From assembly GCA_021647705.1 (NCBI GenBank), contig JAKIUF010000001.1, positions 124,001 to 188,000 of the forward strand: a stretch of DNA of 64,000 bases, in the 5' to 3' direction. The notes beneath the pieces are model-generated. The model worked only from the letters and a program-made list of their open reading frames with translations. It had not been told where the DNA came from and ran no database searches. Each line of letters opens with the position of its first letter. Positions within the stretch are counted from its first letter, which is position 1. The translations under genes and the position numbers were made by a program. Below, one piece after another: positions 56,551 to 64,000 of this stretch. The stretch is from Gammaproteobacteria bacterium (GTDB lineage Bacteria > Pseudomonadota > Gammaproteobacteria > SZUA-152).

Positions 56551-57999
56551 ATGGCTGAATTAGCGCTATTAGTGAATTCCACAGATGCCGCACTGCTGAA
56601 CGGGAGTGTGGCAGCGCCTGTTGCTGCCAATGGTGCAATGTCAGGGGGGTTTGCCAGTGTTCTGGGCAAACGTTTGATGCAAGGTGAAAGTGCTGTTGCA
56701 AAAGAATCACCATCGCAAATGAACGAAATGCGTAGCGTGCCGGTCACTGAAACCGGTGAAGCCCAGCCAGCAAACGGCCAATCTTTGCCGTCTGCCGTAC
56801 CGCAAAACACAGCACATAAACCGGAAGCAGCGGAAACAAGTAACCCGGTATTGGATGCCTCGTTGTTATCCGCGATTGCGCAGGGTTCTCCTGCGGTTAA
56901 CGGACAGGCCGGTAACACGCCGCTTGCCGCTACAATAAACCCGATTCTTGATTCTGTGCGGGCAGGGCGTGAAGGTATATCGCAATCCACATTGTCGCAA
57001 CGTGCCCTAACCCGGCAGGTAACTGAAAATAGTACGTTGTCCACAGCATTGAATACGACGCTGAATTCATCTGCTACGACACTCAGCCAACAAAATGTTC
57101 CATCTGCATTAACCAATGTGCGCCAGGATCCGCAGCAAGCGAGTGCCATGCCGGCTCTTCCTTCCATGTTGGGCAAACCCATTTCCACGACAGCGCAGCA
57201 GGCTTTGGTACGTGCCAGTCTAAATGCGGGTAAAGCGCACTATCTGCGAGCAGATATGTTGCCGGCCACCGGTTCGAGCGCAGTTAATACACCGTACAAC
57301 AGTGGTTTATCCAGCGCACTTAATGGCGGTAACAACCCGGTCGGCAGTACAATGCGTGTGGATATATTTGCTGCTGCAATGGGGGCAGCAACACAAGCAG
57401 GAGCGAATACTGAGCTTCGGCTGCCGATAACCTCCGCAAACGCGACGGCACCGGTTTCGTTGATTGCCACAGGTGATCTGCCGGATGATACAAACAACTT
57501 GTTGACAGGTATGCCACGCTTACCCGGCGCAACGCTGACCGGAGCTTTGCCTGCTTTAACAGTGTCCACTCCTGTGGGGCAGCCTGCCTGGGCCAGTGAG
57601 CTAGGGCAGCGAGTGACCTGGCTGGCCAACAGTGAATTGCGTGAAGCCCAGCTACAATTAAAGCCACGCAGCCTGGGTGTCGTAGACGTGCGGATTGTGT
57701 ATGGCCCTGATCAACAGTTAAGTGTCAGTTTCAGTGCTGCGAATCCTGTTGCGCGTGAGGCATTGGATGCCTCCCTCCCCCGACTGCGTGAAATGTTTGA
57801 GCAACAGGGCTTACATCTTGCTGATGCCAATATTTCACACGAATCGCCTGCGGAACGGGAACAACGGAACAGGATGAATAATGAGTCGTTAACAGCGGTT
57901 GATGGTCATGCAGAGGATGAGGTGTTAACGGATACTGTCGGTTTTCATTCATCCTCCTCACGCTGGTTAAATGAAGGTATGCTGGATGCTTATGCATAA
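56551..57999 (+). CDS. fliK: Flagellar hook-length control protein FliK
   Basis: 482 residues. A long low-complexity N-terminal part rich in Ala, Ser, Asn, Thr and Gln acts as the molecular ruler in the family. The C-terminal Flg_hook domain is recognisable: ASELGQRVTWLANSELREAQLQLKPRSLGVVDVRIVYGPDQQLSVSFSAANPVAREALDASLPRLREMFEQQGLHLADANIS. FliK is exported and switches secretion from hook to filament proteins. The sigma-54-like site at 56471 suggests middle-class flagellar control. Confidence 0.92.
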   Translation: MAELALLVNSTDAALLNGSVAAPVAANGAMSGGFASVLGKRLMQGESAVAKESPSQMNEMRSVPVTETGEAQPANGQSLPSAVPQNTAHKPEAAETSNPVLDASLLSAIAQGSPAVNGQAGNTPLAATINPILDSVRAGREGISQSTLSQRALTRQVTENSTLSTALNTTLNSSATTLSQQNVPSALTNVRQDPQQASAMPALPSMLGKPISTTAQQALVRASLNAGKAHYLRADMLPATGSSAVNTPYNSGLSSALNGGNNPVGSTMRVDIFAAAMGAATQAGANTELRLPITSANATAPVSLIATGDLPDDTNNLLTGMPRLPGATLTGALPALTVSTPVGQPAWASELGQRVTWLANSELREAQLQLKPRSLGVVDVRIVYGPDQQLSVSFSAANPVAREALDASLPRLREMFEQQGLHLADANISHESPAEREQRNRMNNESLTAVDGHAEDEVLTDTVGFHSSSSRWLNEGMLDAYA

Positions 58000-58309
58000 T
58001 ATTTTCTGGTGAGGTTTTTGGATTTGCGGGATTAATCCAGTATCAGATATTTGTAAATATATTGTTTTTTTCGACATAAAGGCTCATTTATACGACATGG
58101 TCTGCGCTCACCCGTCTTTCCGTGTTTTAAAAAAAATCCCGATAAGTGAACATTATGTCGCACTTTTCAGTACAGTTTGTTTTCTGTTAGGCTACAATAA
58201 CCGGTGGGTTGAGGCTGACCGGATGGTTAATTTAAACTATGCTGCTTGATATTGTTGGCAGGGAAGGTTGCTTTCAGGTAATGGCCTGAAATAGCAAGGA
58301 GATCAAAGA
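58000..58309. other. Intergenic region between fliK and the STAS gene
   Basis: 310 bases with no reading frame I trust. TTGGCA...TTGCT at 58255-58272 looks like a sigma-54 site but is one base too long. A good ribosome site (CAAGGAG) precedes the next gene. CAGGTAATGGCCTG near 58275 is a small dyad. Confidence 0.4.
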
Positions 58310-58612
58310 ATGGGGTTTAATGCAGTTTTATCCGATGATGGGCGTGAGTTAATCATATCTATTGATGGTCGGTTTGATTTTAATATGCATTCGGATTTTC
58401 GTAGTGCCTATCGCGAATTACCAGCTACCACACGTTTTATCATTGACCTTGGAAAAGCAACCTTCATGGACAGTTCCGCCATGGGTATGCTGCTGCTGTT
58501 GCGTGAACATGCTGGTGAAAAGGCCGCGAATATCTGCTTGAAAAATTGCAATACAGACATCAGAAAAATTCTCGCAATTTCAAACCTGGATAAAATGTTT
58601 GTGGTTGAATAA
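58310..58612 (+). CDS. STAS-domain anti-sigma-factor antagonist-like protein
   Basis: 100 residues: a complete single STAS domain. GRELIISIDGRFDFNMHSDFRSAYREL, TRFIIDLGKATFMDSSAMGMLLLLREHAG, with the phospho-acceptor-type Ser in DSSAMGML. SpoIIAA-like antagonists respond to a serine kinase/phosphatase. Stand-alone STAS genes occur in flagellar clusters of several gammaproteobacteria, where they may link motility or biofilm to a partner-switch; no kinase is visible here. Confidence 0.88.
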   Translation: MGFNAVLSDDGRELIISIDGRFDFNMHSDFRSAYRELPATTRFIIDLGKATFMDSSAMGMLLLLREHAGEKAANICLKNCNTDIRKILAISNLDKMFVVE

Positions 58613-58694
58613 CTAAAGCTTTCGTTGTAAAACACTCGGGTAAACGGGCGTAGCCTGCGTTTAAGTCGCTAGGCAAGATACACGTTTTCAAATA

Positions 58695-59084
58695 TTAATC
58701 GCAGGCCATCATTTTCTGATCGATAGTTATTTCCCATGGGCCATCTTTTACCACTATTTTTTCCAAAGTATCTCGTTCCACTACGATTTTACACCCCTTA
58801 TCATTTGTTAAAATTATCCTTTTCAAGTCTTTGTCTAAAATTTCTTTCTCGAAGAAACCGATTTCATACATCCATGCATTATTTGCTCCGGGTTGTAGTG
58901 TAAAATCCATGTTGTATGAAGGATGAGGTTTGTATTCAAACTGGCCGCGAAACTGTATTGTTTCAGTAGTATTGTTCGTTATGCCGACCACATGAATTGA
59001 ACTACAAGAGGGTGTAGTTAAAAAAATAATTGGAAGGAATGTTAACCTGATAAGAAATGAAGCCCTTGATGTTATTTTGTCCAT
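58695..59084 (-). CDS. Small lipoprotein overlapping the toxin fragment; possible immunity protein
   Basis: 129 residues. An N-terminal hydrophobic stretch (FLIRLTFLPIIFLTTPSC) ends in a lipobox-like TPSC. The mature part is beta-rich with many aromatic residues (IQFRGQFEYKPHPSY, DGPWEITIDQKMMACD). Family not recognised. It overlaps the toxin-like gene by 13 bases on the same strand, and extracytoplasmic immunity proteins often have this position. That role is inference. Confidence 0.5.
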   Translation of the reverse strand: MDKITSRASFLIRLTFLPIIFLTTPSCSSIHVVGITNNTTETIQFRGQFEYKPHPSYNMDFTLQPGANNAWMYEIGFFEKEILDKDLKRIILTNDKGCKIVVERDTLEKIVVKDGPWEITIDQKMMACD

Positions 59085-59416
59085 TTTATCTGTGCTCCCC
59101 AGATAAGCCTTTTAACATCGATATCCATCGCTGCGGAATCGACCATTCTTCTAAATAAATCAGCACTCCTTTTCGTTGGGTCATAATATTTCATTAAATC
59201 TATCGGGCCTTTTTCAGGATATCCAGGCGTAGAATATTTTACAGATTGAGTAATAGGATTCGTCGAGCCTTTGTGACCCCATGATAACGAAAGCCCGCCC
59301 GCATACATTAATACTGAGTGACCAAATTCATGGGCGGCAACCAACATAAAATCTGCATCGGCTCTTTCTTTATTTCCAAAACGCCCTTTGTTATAAATAA
59401 AACTTGCATCTATACC
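59072..59416 (-). pseudogene. Orphan zinc-metallopeptidase toxin-like C-terminus (5' truncated)
   Basis: The reading ASFIYNKGRFGNKERADADFMLVAAHEFGHSVLMYAGGLSLSWGHKG...YPEKGPIDLMKYYDPTKRSADLFRRMVDSAAMDIDVKRLIWG contains the zincin motif HEFGH. It resembles the peptidase toxin domains found at the C-terminal end of Rhs and other polymorphic toxins. The 5' side is cut at the MITE-like element (59411). A new ATG at 59347 is available, but it would omit part of the domain. Confidence 0.55.
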
Positions 59417-59572
59417 CGTAGCGTTTGGAATTTAGGTTTAAGTGTGCGTCATATTTTCTCCATGGCAAGGCGAAATGACGCGGAATAGTTGTTCTATTGC
59501 AAGGAATTTCAACGCAGCCATGGGGTAAATAGGGCGTGCAATTAGACCTAAATATCAATCGCTACGGGTATA
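59411..59572. repeat. 162-bp MITE-like long inverted repeat
   Basis: Ends TATACCCGTAGCG and CGCTACGGGTATA are exact complements. Inner matches include TTAGGTTTAA/TTAGACCTAA and CTCCATGGC/GCCATGGGG. The centre GGAATAGTTGTTCTATTG is almost that of the element at 28151-28337. It truncates the toxin-like gene. A TA or TATA target is possible since TATA stands at both ends. Confidence 0.8.
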
Positions 59573-59851
59573 ATATGCACCATTATTACTTTTTCATTCA
59601 ATAATATGGTTGCTTTAGCCCATGCAGCTTTATGTGCTCTTGTGTGTACTTTGATATGTCGGCGGTGAGCCTGATTCCAGGCTTTCCGAAAATTTTTAAC
59701 GGGTTTGTCAATGTCTTTATGCAGTGCTTCATGGAACTGCTCAAGAGTTAACGTTTTTTATTTTTGGTCATGTTTATGCCCATTGTTTTGATAAAACTTC
59801 TTATATAACGACTCGTTACGAGAAGCTAAAACGAAGTTATCAAACAATGCT
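59573..59851 (-). other. Possible gene remnant upstream of the MITE
   Basis: On the minus strand a frame reads LTLEQFHEALHKDIDKPVK, NFRKAWNQAHRRHIKVHTRAHKAAWAKA and runs into the MITE. It is Lys/His-rich and has no start in frame. It could be the remnant of another toxin cassette or of the protein that the MITE split. I cannot name it. Confidence 0.3.
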
Positions 59852-60910
59852 TTATTTTGGAGCTTCGTTGGTATGCCTTTCCTGATTCGGGCTTACCTGC
59901 TCCAATTCCCCCGTCAGACTGTGCAAGAAGGCGCTGATGTCACGCACGTCTTTTGCTGAAAGATTTTTGTTGAACTGAACCTTACCCATCACCCGGATGG
60001 CTTCTTCCAATGAGGCTACCGAACCGTTGTGAAAGTAGGGTGCAGTCAGGGCGATACCACGTAGTGGTGGCACACGCCACATGAAACGTCCGTCCGGGTT
60101 ACCTGTGAATTCAAACCGCCCTAGGTCTTTGACCAACCCATATCGCTGTTCATAATCGGAGCCCAGGTTGTTGGGGAACAGTTCATAAAATCCATCTCCC
60201 ATTTTCAGTGCTGGCCCTGGCGCTGGTCCGGCAAAGTTGGCACCAAAATGACAGGCAAGACAACCGGCGTCATTAAAGGCTTGAATGCCTCGTTGTGCGC
60301 TGGCAGATAATGCTGATTTGTCACCGGCAATATAGCGATCAAAGGGGCTGTTGCGTGCCAGCAGGCTGCGTTCAAAACTGCTGATTGCCCGAGCAATGTT
60401 CACGCCACTGATGCCATTGAATGTATTTTTATCATCAGGAAAGGCGTTGCGAAAGGCGCGCTGGTAGCTCGCGGACTGATTCAGGTGATCGACCAAAGCC
60501 CCGATGTGCGGCCAGCGGCTAATTACCGGGTCACGTAAATGATCCAGTGTCTGTGCTTCCAGGCTAATGGCACGGCCATCCCAGTACAGCACGGTTTGAA
60601 AACCGATATTCCAGAGGCTGGGAGCAGAGCGCTGGCTGGTTTTACCGTCCTGCCCGAGCGACAGCGCCCGGTTGTCATCACCCCCTTCCTTCAGGTTATG
60701 GCAACTGTTGCAGGAAATTTTGCTATCCGCCCCCAATAATCGCGTATCAAAAAACAGGCGCTTGCCCAAGGCAATTTTTTGGCTGCTTTGTGGGTTGTCA
60801 GCGGGGATGGGTGGTTGCTCTGGCAGGGGCTGTAAATAGTCAAATGCCAGTGCTGGCAGTGAACACACAAGCAGCAAGCTGCCGAAAAAGGGGGCTTTAA
60901 AAAATATCAT
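59852..60910 (-). CDS. Di-haem cytochrome c peroxidase (MauG/CcpA family)
   Basis: 352 residues from ATG 60910 (frame open to 60940). A signal peptide (FFGSLLLVCSLPALA) leads into a periplasmic protein with two haem-c sites, CNSCH and CLACH. Other family features: LGKRLFFDTRLL, APSLWNIGFQTVLYWDGRA, FNDAGCLACHFGANF, WRVPPLRGIALTAPYFHNGSVASLEEAI. It reduces hydrogen peroxide with electrons from small c-type cytochromes, or carries out a MauG-type oxidation. It is part of the stretch that separates the STAS gene from fliL. Confidence 0.9.
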   Translation of the reverse strand: MIFFKAPFFGSLLLVCSLPALAFDYLQPLPEQPPIPADNPQSSQKIALGKRLFFDTRLLGADSKISCNSCHNLKEGGDDNRALSLGQDGKTSQRSAPSLWNIGFQTVLYWDGRAISLEAQTLDHLRDPVISRWPHIGALVDHLNQSASYQRAFRNAFPDDKNTFNGISGVNIARAISSFERSLLARNSPFDRYIAGDKSALSASAQRGIQAFNDAGCLACHFGANFAGPAPGPALKMGDGFYELFPNNLGSDYEQRYGLVKDLGRFEFTGNPDGRFMWRVPPLRGIALTAPYFHNGSVASLEEAIRVMGKVQFNKNLSAKDVRDISAFLHSLTGELEQVSPNQERHTNEAPK

Positions 60911-61111
60911 AAGCTTAAAAATCCATGCGGTGACGATCAAGGTTTATTGAGGGCATGCATTTTACCCGAGCGTCAGTAGGTGTCCAGCATGCTGGCCGTA
61001 CCGTCGTAATTCTGGCTGACATGGTGATGGTGAATAGTCAAATTCCTGACGATCGATTTCGTGATATTTTTAACTTACTGATTTAAAAGGAATATATATA
61101 TTTGACGCTGC

Positions 61112-61127
61112 TGGCACAGCATTTGCT
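61112..61127 (+). promoter_or_regulatory. Sigma-54 promoter of the fliLMNOP operon
   Basis: TGGCAC, five bases AGCAT, TTGCT: an exact match to the sigma-54 -24/-12 consensus with correct spacing. Expected start of transcription is about 61139, some 45 bases before fliL. No competing sigma-70 site is obvious. Confidence 0.85.
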
Positions 61128-61184
61128 TTAGCTGGTCGTAGGTGTCGATTGCGCACGACAGACAGACGAGAGAAAGGAAATCCC

Positions 61185-61763
61185 ATGGCAGATGATAAAG
61201 ACAAAGATAAAAATGATGATGATGATGGTAAGTCTAAAGGCTCCCTGGTAACAAAAATCCTTTTGTTTGGGGTTTTACCATTAATGACGGTGATCATTTT
61301 GGTGGTGGGCACACTGTTTTTTGCGGGAGTGCTTTCAGGCGGGGGTGATCATGCTGCGGATACTACTGCCGAAGATGGAACAGGTGATGGTGAAGACGGT
61401 GGCCATGAAGATGGCGATCATGCAGATGGAGACGGGGAAACCTTGCCTGCGATCTATTTGCCGATAGATCCTGCCTTTGTGGTGAATTTTGCCAGTCAGG
61501 GTAAAGCACGTTTTCTGCAAGTGACGGTGGAAGTTATGAGTCGTGATCCTCTTATGTCTGATCAAATCACATTACACATGCCAGTCATTCGTAATAATTT
61601 GATGTTGCTTTTTAGCAGCCAGTCTTATGACGGCGTGAGTACGCTGGAAGGAAAAGAGGCATTGCGTGAAGAAGCGTTGGAAGTGGTGCAACAGATTCTC
61701 GAAGAAGAAACCGGTGATCCTGGCATAGAGGCCGTTTATTTCACCAGTTTTGTAATGCAGTAA
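61185..61763 (+). CDS. fliL: Flagellar basal-body protein FliL
   Basis: 192 residues from ATG 61185, preceded by AGAAAGGAAA (frame open to 61149). A short acidic/Lys-rich cytoplasmic start (DDKDKDKNDDDDGKSKG) is followed by one membrane helix (ILLFGVLPLMTVIILVVGTLFFAGVL), an Asp/Glu/His-rich linker (GDGEDGGHEDGDHADGDGE) and the periplasmic domain (YLPIDPAFVVNFASQGKARFLQVTVEVM...). FliL supports the stator-rotor interface. First gene of the sigma-54 operon. Confidence 0.93.
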   Translation: MADDKDKDKNDDDDGKSKGSLVTKILLFGVLPLMTVIILVVGTLFFAGVLSGGGDHAADTTAEDGTGDGEDGGHEDGDHADGDGETLPAIYLPIDPAFVVNFASQGKARFLQVTVEVMSRDPLMSDQITLHMPVIRNNLMLLFSSQSYDGVSTLEGKEALREEALEVVQQILEEETGDPGIEAVYFTSFVMQ

Positions 61764-61831
61764 TTTTTAGCATATCGATAACACATTGCAATTTCGGTAA
61801 CTGATTTCGATAACAAACACGGTACTCAAAA

Positions 61832-62848
61832 ATGGCAGTTAATGATCTCTTATCGCAAGACGAAATCGATGCTTTGTTACATGGCGTTTCCAGCAACGAT
61901 ATTGAAACGGATGATGAAGAATTTGCCGATGGTGAGGCTCGCAACTATGACTTCACTACACAGGACCGCATTGTGCGTGGGCGCATGCCGACGCTTGAAA
62001 TGGTTAATGAGCGTTATGCCCGTTTATTCCGTATCAGTATTTTTAACATGTTGCGACGTAGTGCGGAAATATCGGTAGGCGGTGTGCAAATGCTGAAATT
62101 TTCAGAATATATACACAGCCTGTTTGTTCCCACCAGTTTGAATATGGTGCGTATTAAACCATTACGTGGGACTGCCTTGTTTGTGTTAGATCCCAGATTG
62201 GTTTTTATGATTGTTGATAACTATTTTGGTGGCGATGGCCGGTATCACGCAAAAATTGAGGGGCGTGAATTTACACCCACCGAACTGAGAGTGGTTGAAA
62301 TGATTCTTGAGCAGGTGTTTATTGATCTCAAGGAAGCTTGGGCTCCGGTAATGCAACTGGATTTTGTCAAACAAAACTCGGAAGTCAATCCGCAGTTCGC
62401 TAACATTGTCAGTCCCAGTGAAGTGGTGGTGGTCAATACTTTTCACGTTGAAATAGAAGGGGGTGGTGGTGATTTTCACATTACTTTGCCCTATTCCATG
62501 TTAGAACCGATTCGTGAATTACTGGATGCGGGCGTGCAAAGTGATCGTGATGATACTGATGACCGTTGGGCCGAATCATTACGTGAAGAGGTAAAAACAT
62601 CCATGGTAACGCTTTCTTGTACGTTGGCGGAAACAGAAATCAGCTTGCGGGATATTATGGACATGAAACCGGGTGATGTGATTCCTATGGATGTTCCTGA
62701 TCTGGTGACCATGAATGCTGAGGGTGTGCCGGTGTTTCGTGGTAAATACGGCGTTTCGCGCGGCAGTATGGCGGTAAAAATTGTGGAACAAGTGACTTTC
62801 CCGACGAAAGAAACCCATCAAATGATGCAAGAGGTGACCCATGACTGA
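61832..62848 (+). CDS. fliM: Flagellar motor switch protein FliM
   Basis: 338 residues. The N-terminal CheY-binding peptide is DLLSQDEIDALLHGV. The central CheC-like domain contains MPTLEMVNERYARLFRISIFNML and LFVLDPRLVFMIVDNYFGGDGR, and the C-terminal SpoA domain has LSCTLAETEISLRDIMDMKPGDVIPMDVPD. It couples chemotaxis to rotor direction. It overlaps fliN by 8 bases. Confidence 0.96.
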   Translation: MAVNDLLSQDEIDALLHGVSSNDIETDDEEFADGEARNYDFTTQDRIVRGRMPTLEMVNERYARLFRISIFNMLRRSAEISVGGVQMLKFSEYIHSLFVPTSLNMVRIKPLRGTALFVLDPRLVFMIVDNYFGGDGRYHAKIEGREFTPTELRVVEMILEQVFIDLKEAWAPVMQLDFVKQNSEVNPQFANIVSPSEVVVVNTFHVEIEGGGGDFHITLPYSMLEPIRELLDAGVQSDRDDTDDRWAESLREEVKTSMVTLSCTLAETEISLRDIMDMKPGDVIPMDVPDLVTMNAEGVPVFRGKYGVSRGSMAVKIVEQVTFPTKETHQMMQEVTHD

Positions 62849-63332
62849 TACGACGGGTACAGAGACGGGTGGTGACACTGGTGATGACTGGGCTGCCGCA
62901 ATGAATGAACAGAGTGAAGCGGAAGCGACTACGACTGAAGAATCAACGGGGGGGGGCGATGCAGATTGGGGTGCTGCCATGGAAGAACAAGCAACGCAGG
63001 AGGCTGCTGCGGGGGTTGAACAAGCTCCTATGCAAAACCTGGAAGCCGAGGAGGGCGGCATTTGTATGGGGGATGCCAGTCTTGATGTCATTCTTGATAT
63101 TCCGGTCAATATTTCCATGGAAATAGGCGCTTCAAAAATCAGTATTCGCAATCTGCTGAAATTGAACCAGGGCTCTGTGGTTGAGTTGGACAGGCTGGCG
63201 GGGGAACCGCTGGATGTGCTGGTGAATGGTACGCTGATTGCGCATGGCGAAGTGGTGGTGGTGAATGAAAAATACGGTATTCGTTTGACGGACGTGATTA
63301 GTGCAGCCGAACGCATTCAGAAGCTTAAATAA
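62841..63332 (+). CDS. fliN: Flagellar motor switch protein FliN
   Basis: 163 residues. An acidic low-complexity N-terminal extension of about 70 residues (TTGTETGGDTGDDWAAAMNEQ, EEQATQEAAAGVEQ) precedes a standard SpoA domain: LDVILDIPVNISMEIGASKISIRNLLKLNQGSVVELDRLAGEPLDVLVNGTLIAHGEVVVVNEKYGIRLTDVIS. The duplicated W-x-A-A-M patterns in the extension (DDWAAAMNEQ, DWGAAMEEQ) are notable. C-ring component. Confidence 0.95.
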   Translation: MTDTTGTETGGDTGDDWAAAMNEQSEAEATTTEESTGGGDADWGAAMEEQATQEAAAGVEQAPMQNLEAEEGGICMGDASLDVILDIPVNISMEIGASKISIRNLLKLNQGSVVELDRLAGEPLDVLVNGTLIAHGEVVVVNEKYGIRLTDVISAAERIQKLK

Positions 63333-63339
63333 GGTGAAT

Positions 63340-63858
63340 GTGTTGATAAACAGATTTTCCAAAGTTATTGCAACAGTCATTGTATTACTGGCAGGCATAC
63401 TCCTATTTTCTACGGATGTGCTCGCAGTAGAGCATTCTACTGGCAATGATACTGTTGTAATTCCTGAAATTGAAAAAGCCCTGCCCGGTAGTGGTTTATC
63501 AGATTCCAATATGGCCGGTAATCTTGCTCAGACGACGTTGGGTTTATTGGTGGTGCTTTTGGTGATTGGTGCAGCGGCATGGGCATTTAAACGTTTTGGG
63601 AATGTGCATGTTGGCGCACAGGGCCGCATGAAAATTATTGGTGGCATTTCATTGGGTACGCGGGAACGCGCGGTATTGTTGCAAGTGGGCGATCAGCAGT
63701 TGCTTATTGGTGTTTCTCCGGGGCGAGTGCAAACCCTGCATGTATTGGATAAACCCGTATTGGTTGAGGAAAAGCCAGGAAATGCAACGAGTTTTTCTTC
63801 ACGTCTGCAATCCGCCATTCTTAATCGTAAGGGTGATGTCGCTGAGGGAGAAAAATAA
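63340..63858 (+). CDS. fliO: Flagellar biosynthesis protein FliO
   Basis: 172 residues from GTG 63340, five bases after AAGG (frame open to GTG 63301 inside fliN). Signal-like first helix (VIATVIVLLAGILLFSTDVLA), second membrane helix (TTLGLLVVLLVIGAAAWAFKRFG), then the FliO cytoplasmic domain MKIIGGISLGTRERAVLLQVGDQQLLIGVSPGRVQTLHVLD. Assists assembly of the FliP export gate. Confidence 0.88.
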   Translation: MLINRFSKVIATVIVLLAGILLFSTDVLAVEHSTGNDTVVIPEIEKALPGSGLSDSNMAGNLAQTTLGLLVVLLVIGAAAWAFKRFGNVHVGAQGRMKIIGGISLGTRERAVLLQVGDQQLLIGVSPGRVQTLHVLDKPVLVEEKPGNATSFSSRLQSAILNRKGDVAEGEK

Positions 63859-63860
63859 TA

Positions 63861-64000
63861 ATGTCTACTTTTTTTCCTAATATTTTTTCCAATTCTTTTT
63901 TCAACAAAAAATCACAGACTGTGTGTTGGTTGCTACTGGTTGCCGGATTTTTGTTTCCGCTTGTTGCCCAGTCTGCTGATCCGGGTCTCTCGGTATTGTC
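63861..64000 (+). CDS. fliP: Flagellar biosynthesis protein FliP, N-terminal part (continues beyond window)
   Basis: The frame opens MSTFFPNIFSNSFFNKK, then a signal peptide (WLLLVAGFLFPLVAQSA) and DPGLSVLS at the edge. Order after fliO and the cleavable signal sequence followed by ADPG are as in FliP. Only 46 codons are visible, so the assignment depends on position and the signal segment. Confidence 0.75.
   Translation, partial: MSTFFPNIFSNSFFNKKSQTVCWLLLVAGFLFPLVAQSADPGLSVL

Noticed and set aside
58255-58272. Sigma-54-like TTGGCA...TTGCT before the STAS gene
   Set aside because: The gap between the GG and GC pairs is one base too long for sigma-54.

Overview
The window looks like part of the chromosome of a flagellated, probably environmental gammaproteobacterium. 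The evidence is gene content rather than a marker gene: aconitase B, the DapC/DapD/DapE lysine branch with an ArsC/Spx-like protein, HflD-MnmA-RluE, a FliJ-FliK...FliL-M-N-O-P flagellar run and a metal RND pump. No rRNA or tRNA gene was seen. All names come from reading protein sequence and motifs, not from database searches.

Layout. 1-2.2 kb: end of a family 4 glycosyltransferase and bioA (minus). 2.5-12 kb: a receiver-like regulator and two Roadblock/LC7 proteins, apparently one locus split by a 7.2 kb IS4-ended insertion that has a 9-bp target duplication and carries two large repeat lipoproteins. 12-17.8 kb: dapE, an arsC-like gene, dapD and dapC (minus), then a DMT-family transporter, a glyoxalase-fold protein and a membrane protein. 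18-20.5 kb: acnB. 21.7-28.1 kb: His-rich protein plus a CzcCBA-type efflux operon. 28.6-41 kb: a defence and toxin-antitoxin island with much decay (exonuclease, three RhuM remnants, a broken ParE-like toxin, an intact AbiE pair with two visible operators, RNase H-like and cold-shock-like genes, a 1347-aa NACHT/STAND-type NTPase ending in a nuclease-like motif set, a truncated DUF1016 gene, an HTH-ImmA antitoxin, two paralogous small proteins and an IS5-type fragment). 41-49.6 kb: two divergent operons for a nonulosonic (legionaminic/neuraminic-type) acid. 49.8-52.6 kb: glyoxalase-fold protein, hflD, mnmA, rluE. 52.7-55.7 kb: a membrane GGDEF/EAL protein. 56-64 kb: fliJ, fliK, a STAS protein, then an intrusion (orphan metallopeptidase-toxin fragment, lipoprotein, di-haem peroxidase), then fliL-M-N-O and the start of fliP behind a consensus sigma-54 promoter.

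Repeats are a strong feature. Six copies of a palindromic family built from GCAAAG/GCAGAG words sit between genes, one of them expanded into 9-bp tandem units. Two GTAGGGTGG-ended palindromes and two longer MITE-like inverted repeats with a shared centre are also present.

The best candidates for something undescribed are the 1347-aa NTPase-nuclease and its small-gene neighbourhood, the cold-shock/RNase H pair between RhuM copies, and the IS4-bounded unit whose two lipoproteins share a leader but have unrelated repeat bodies.
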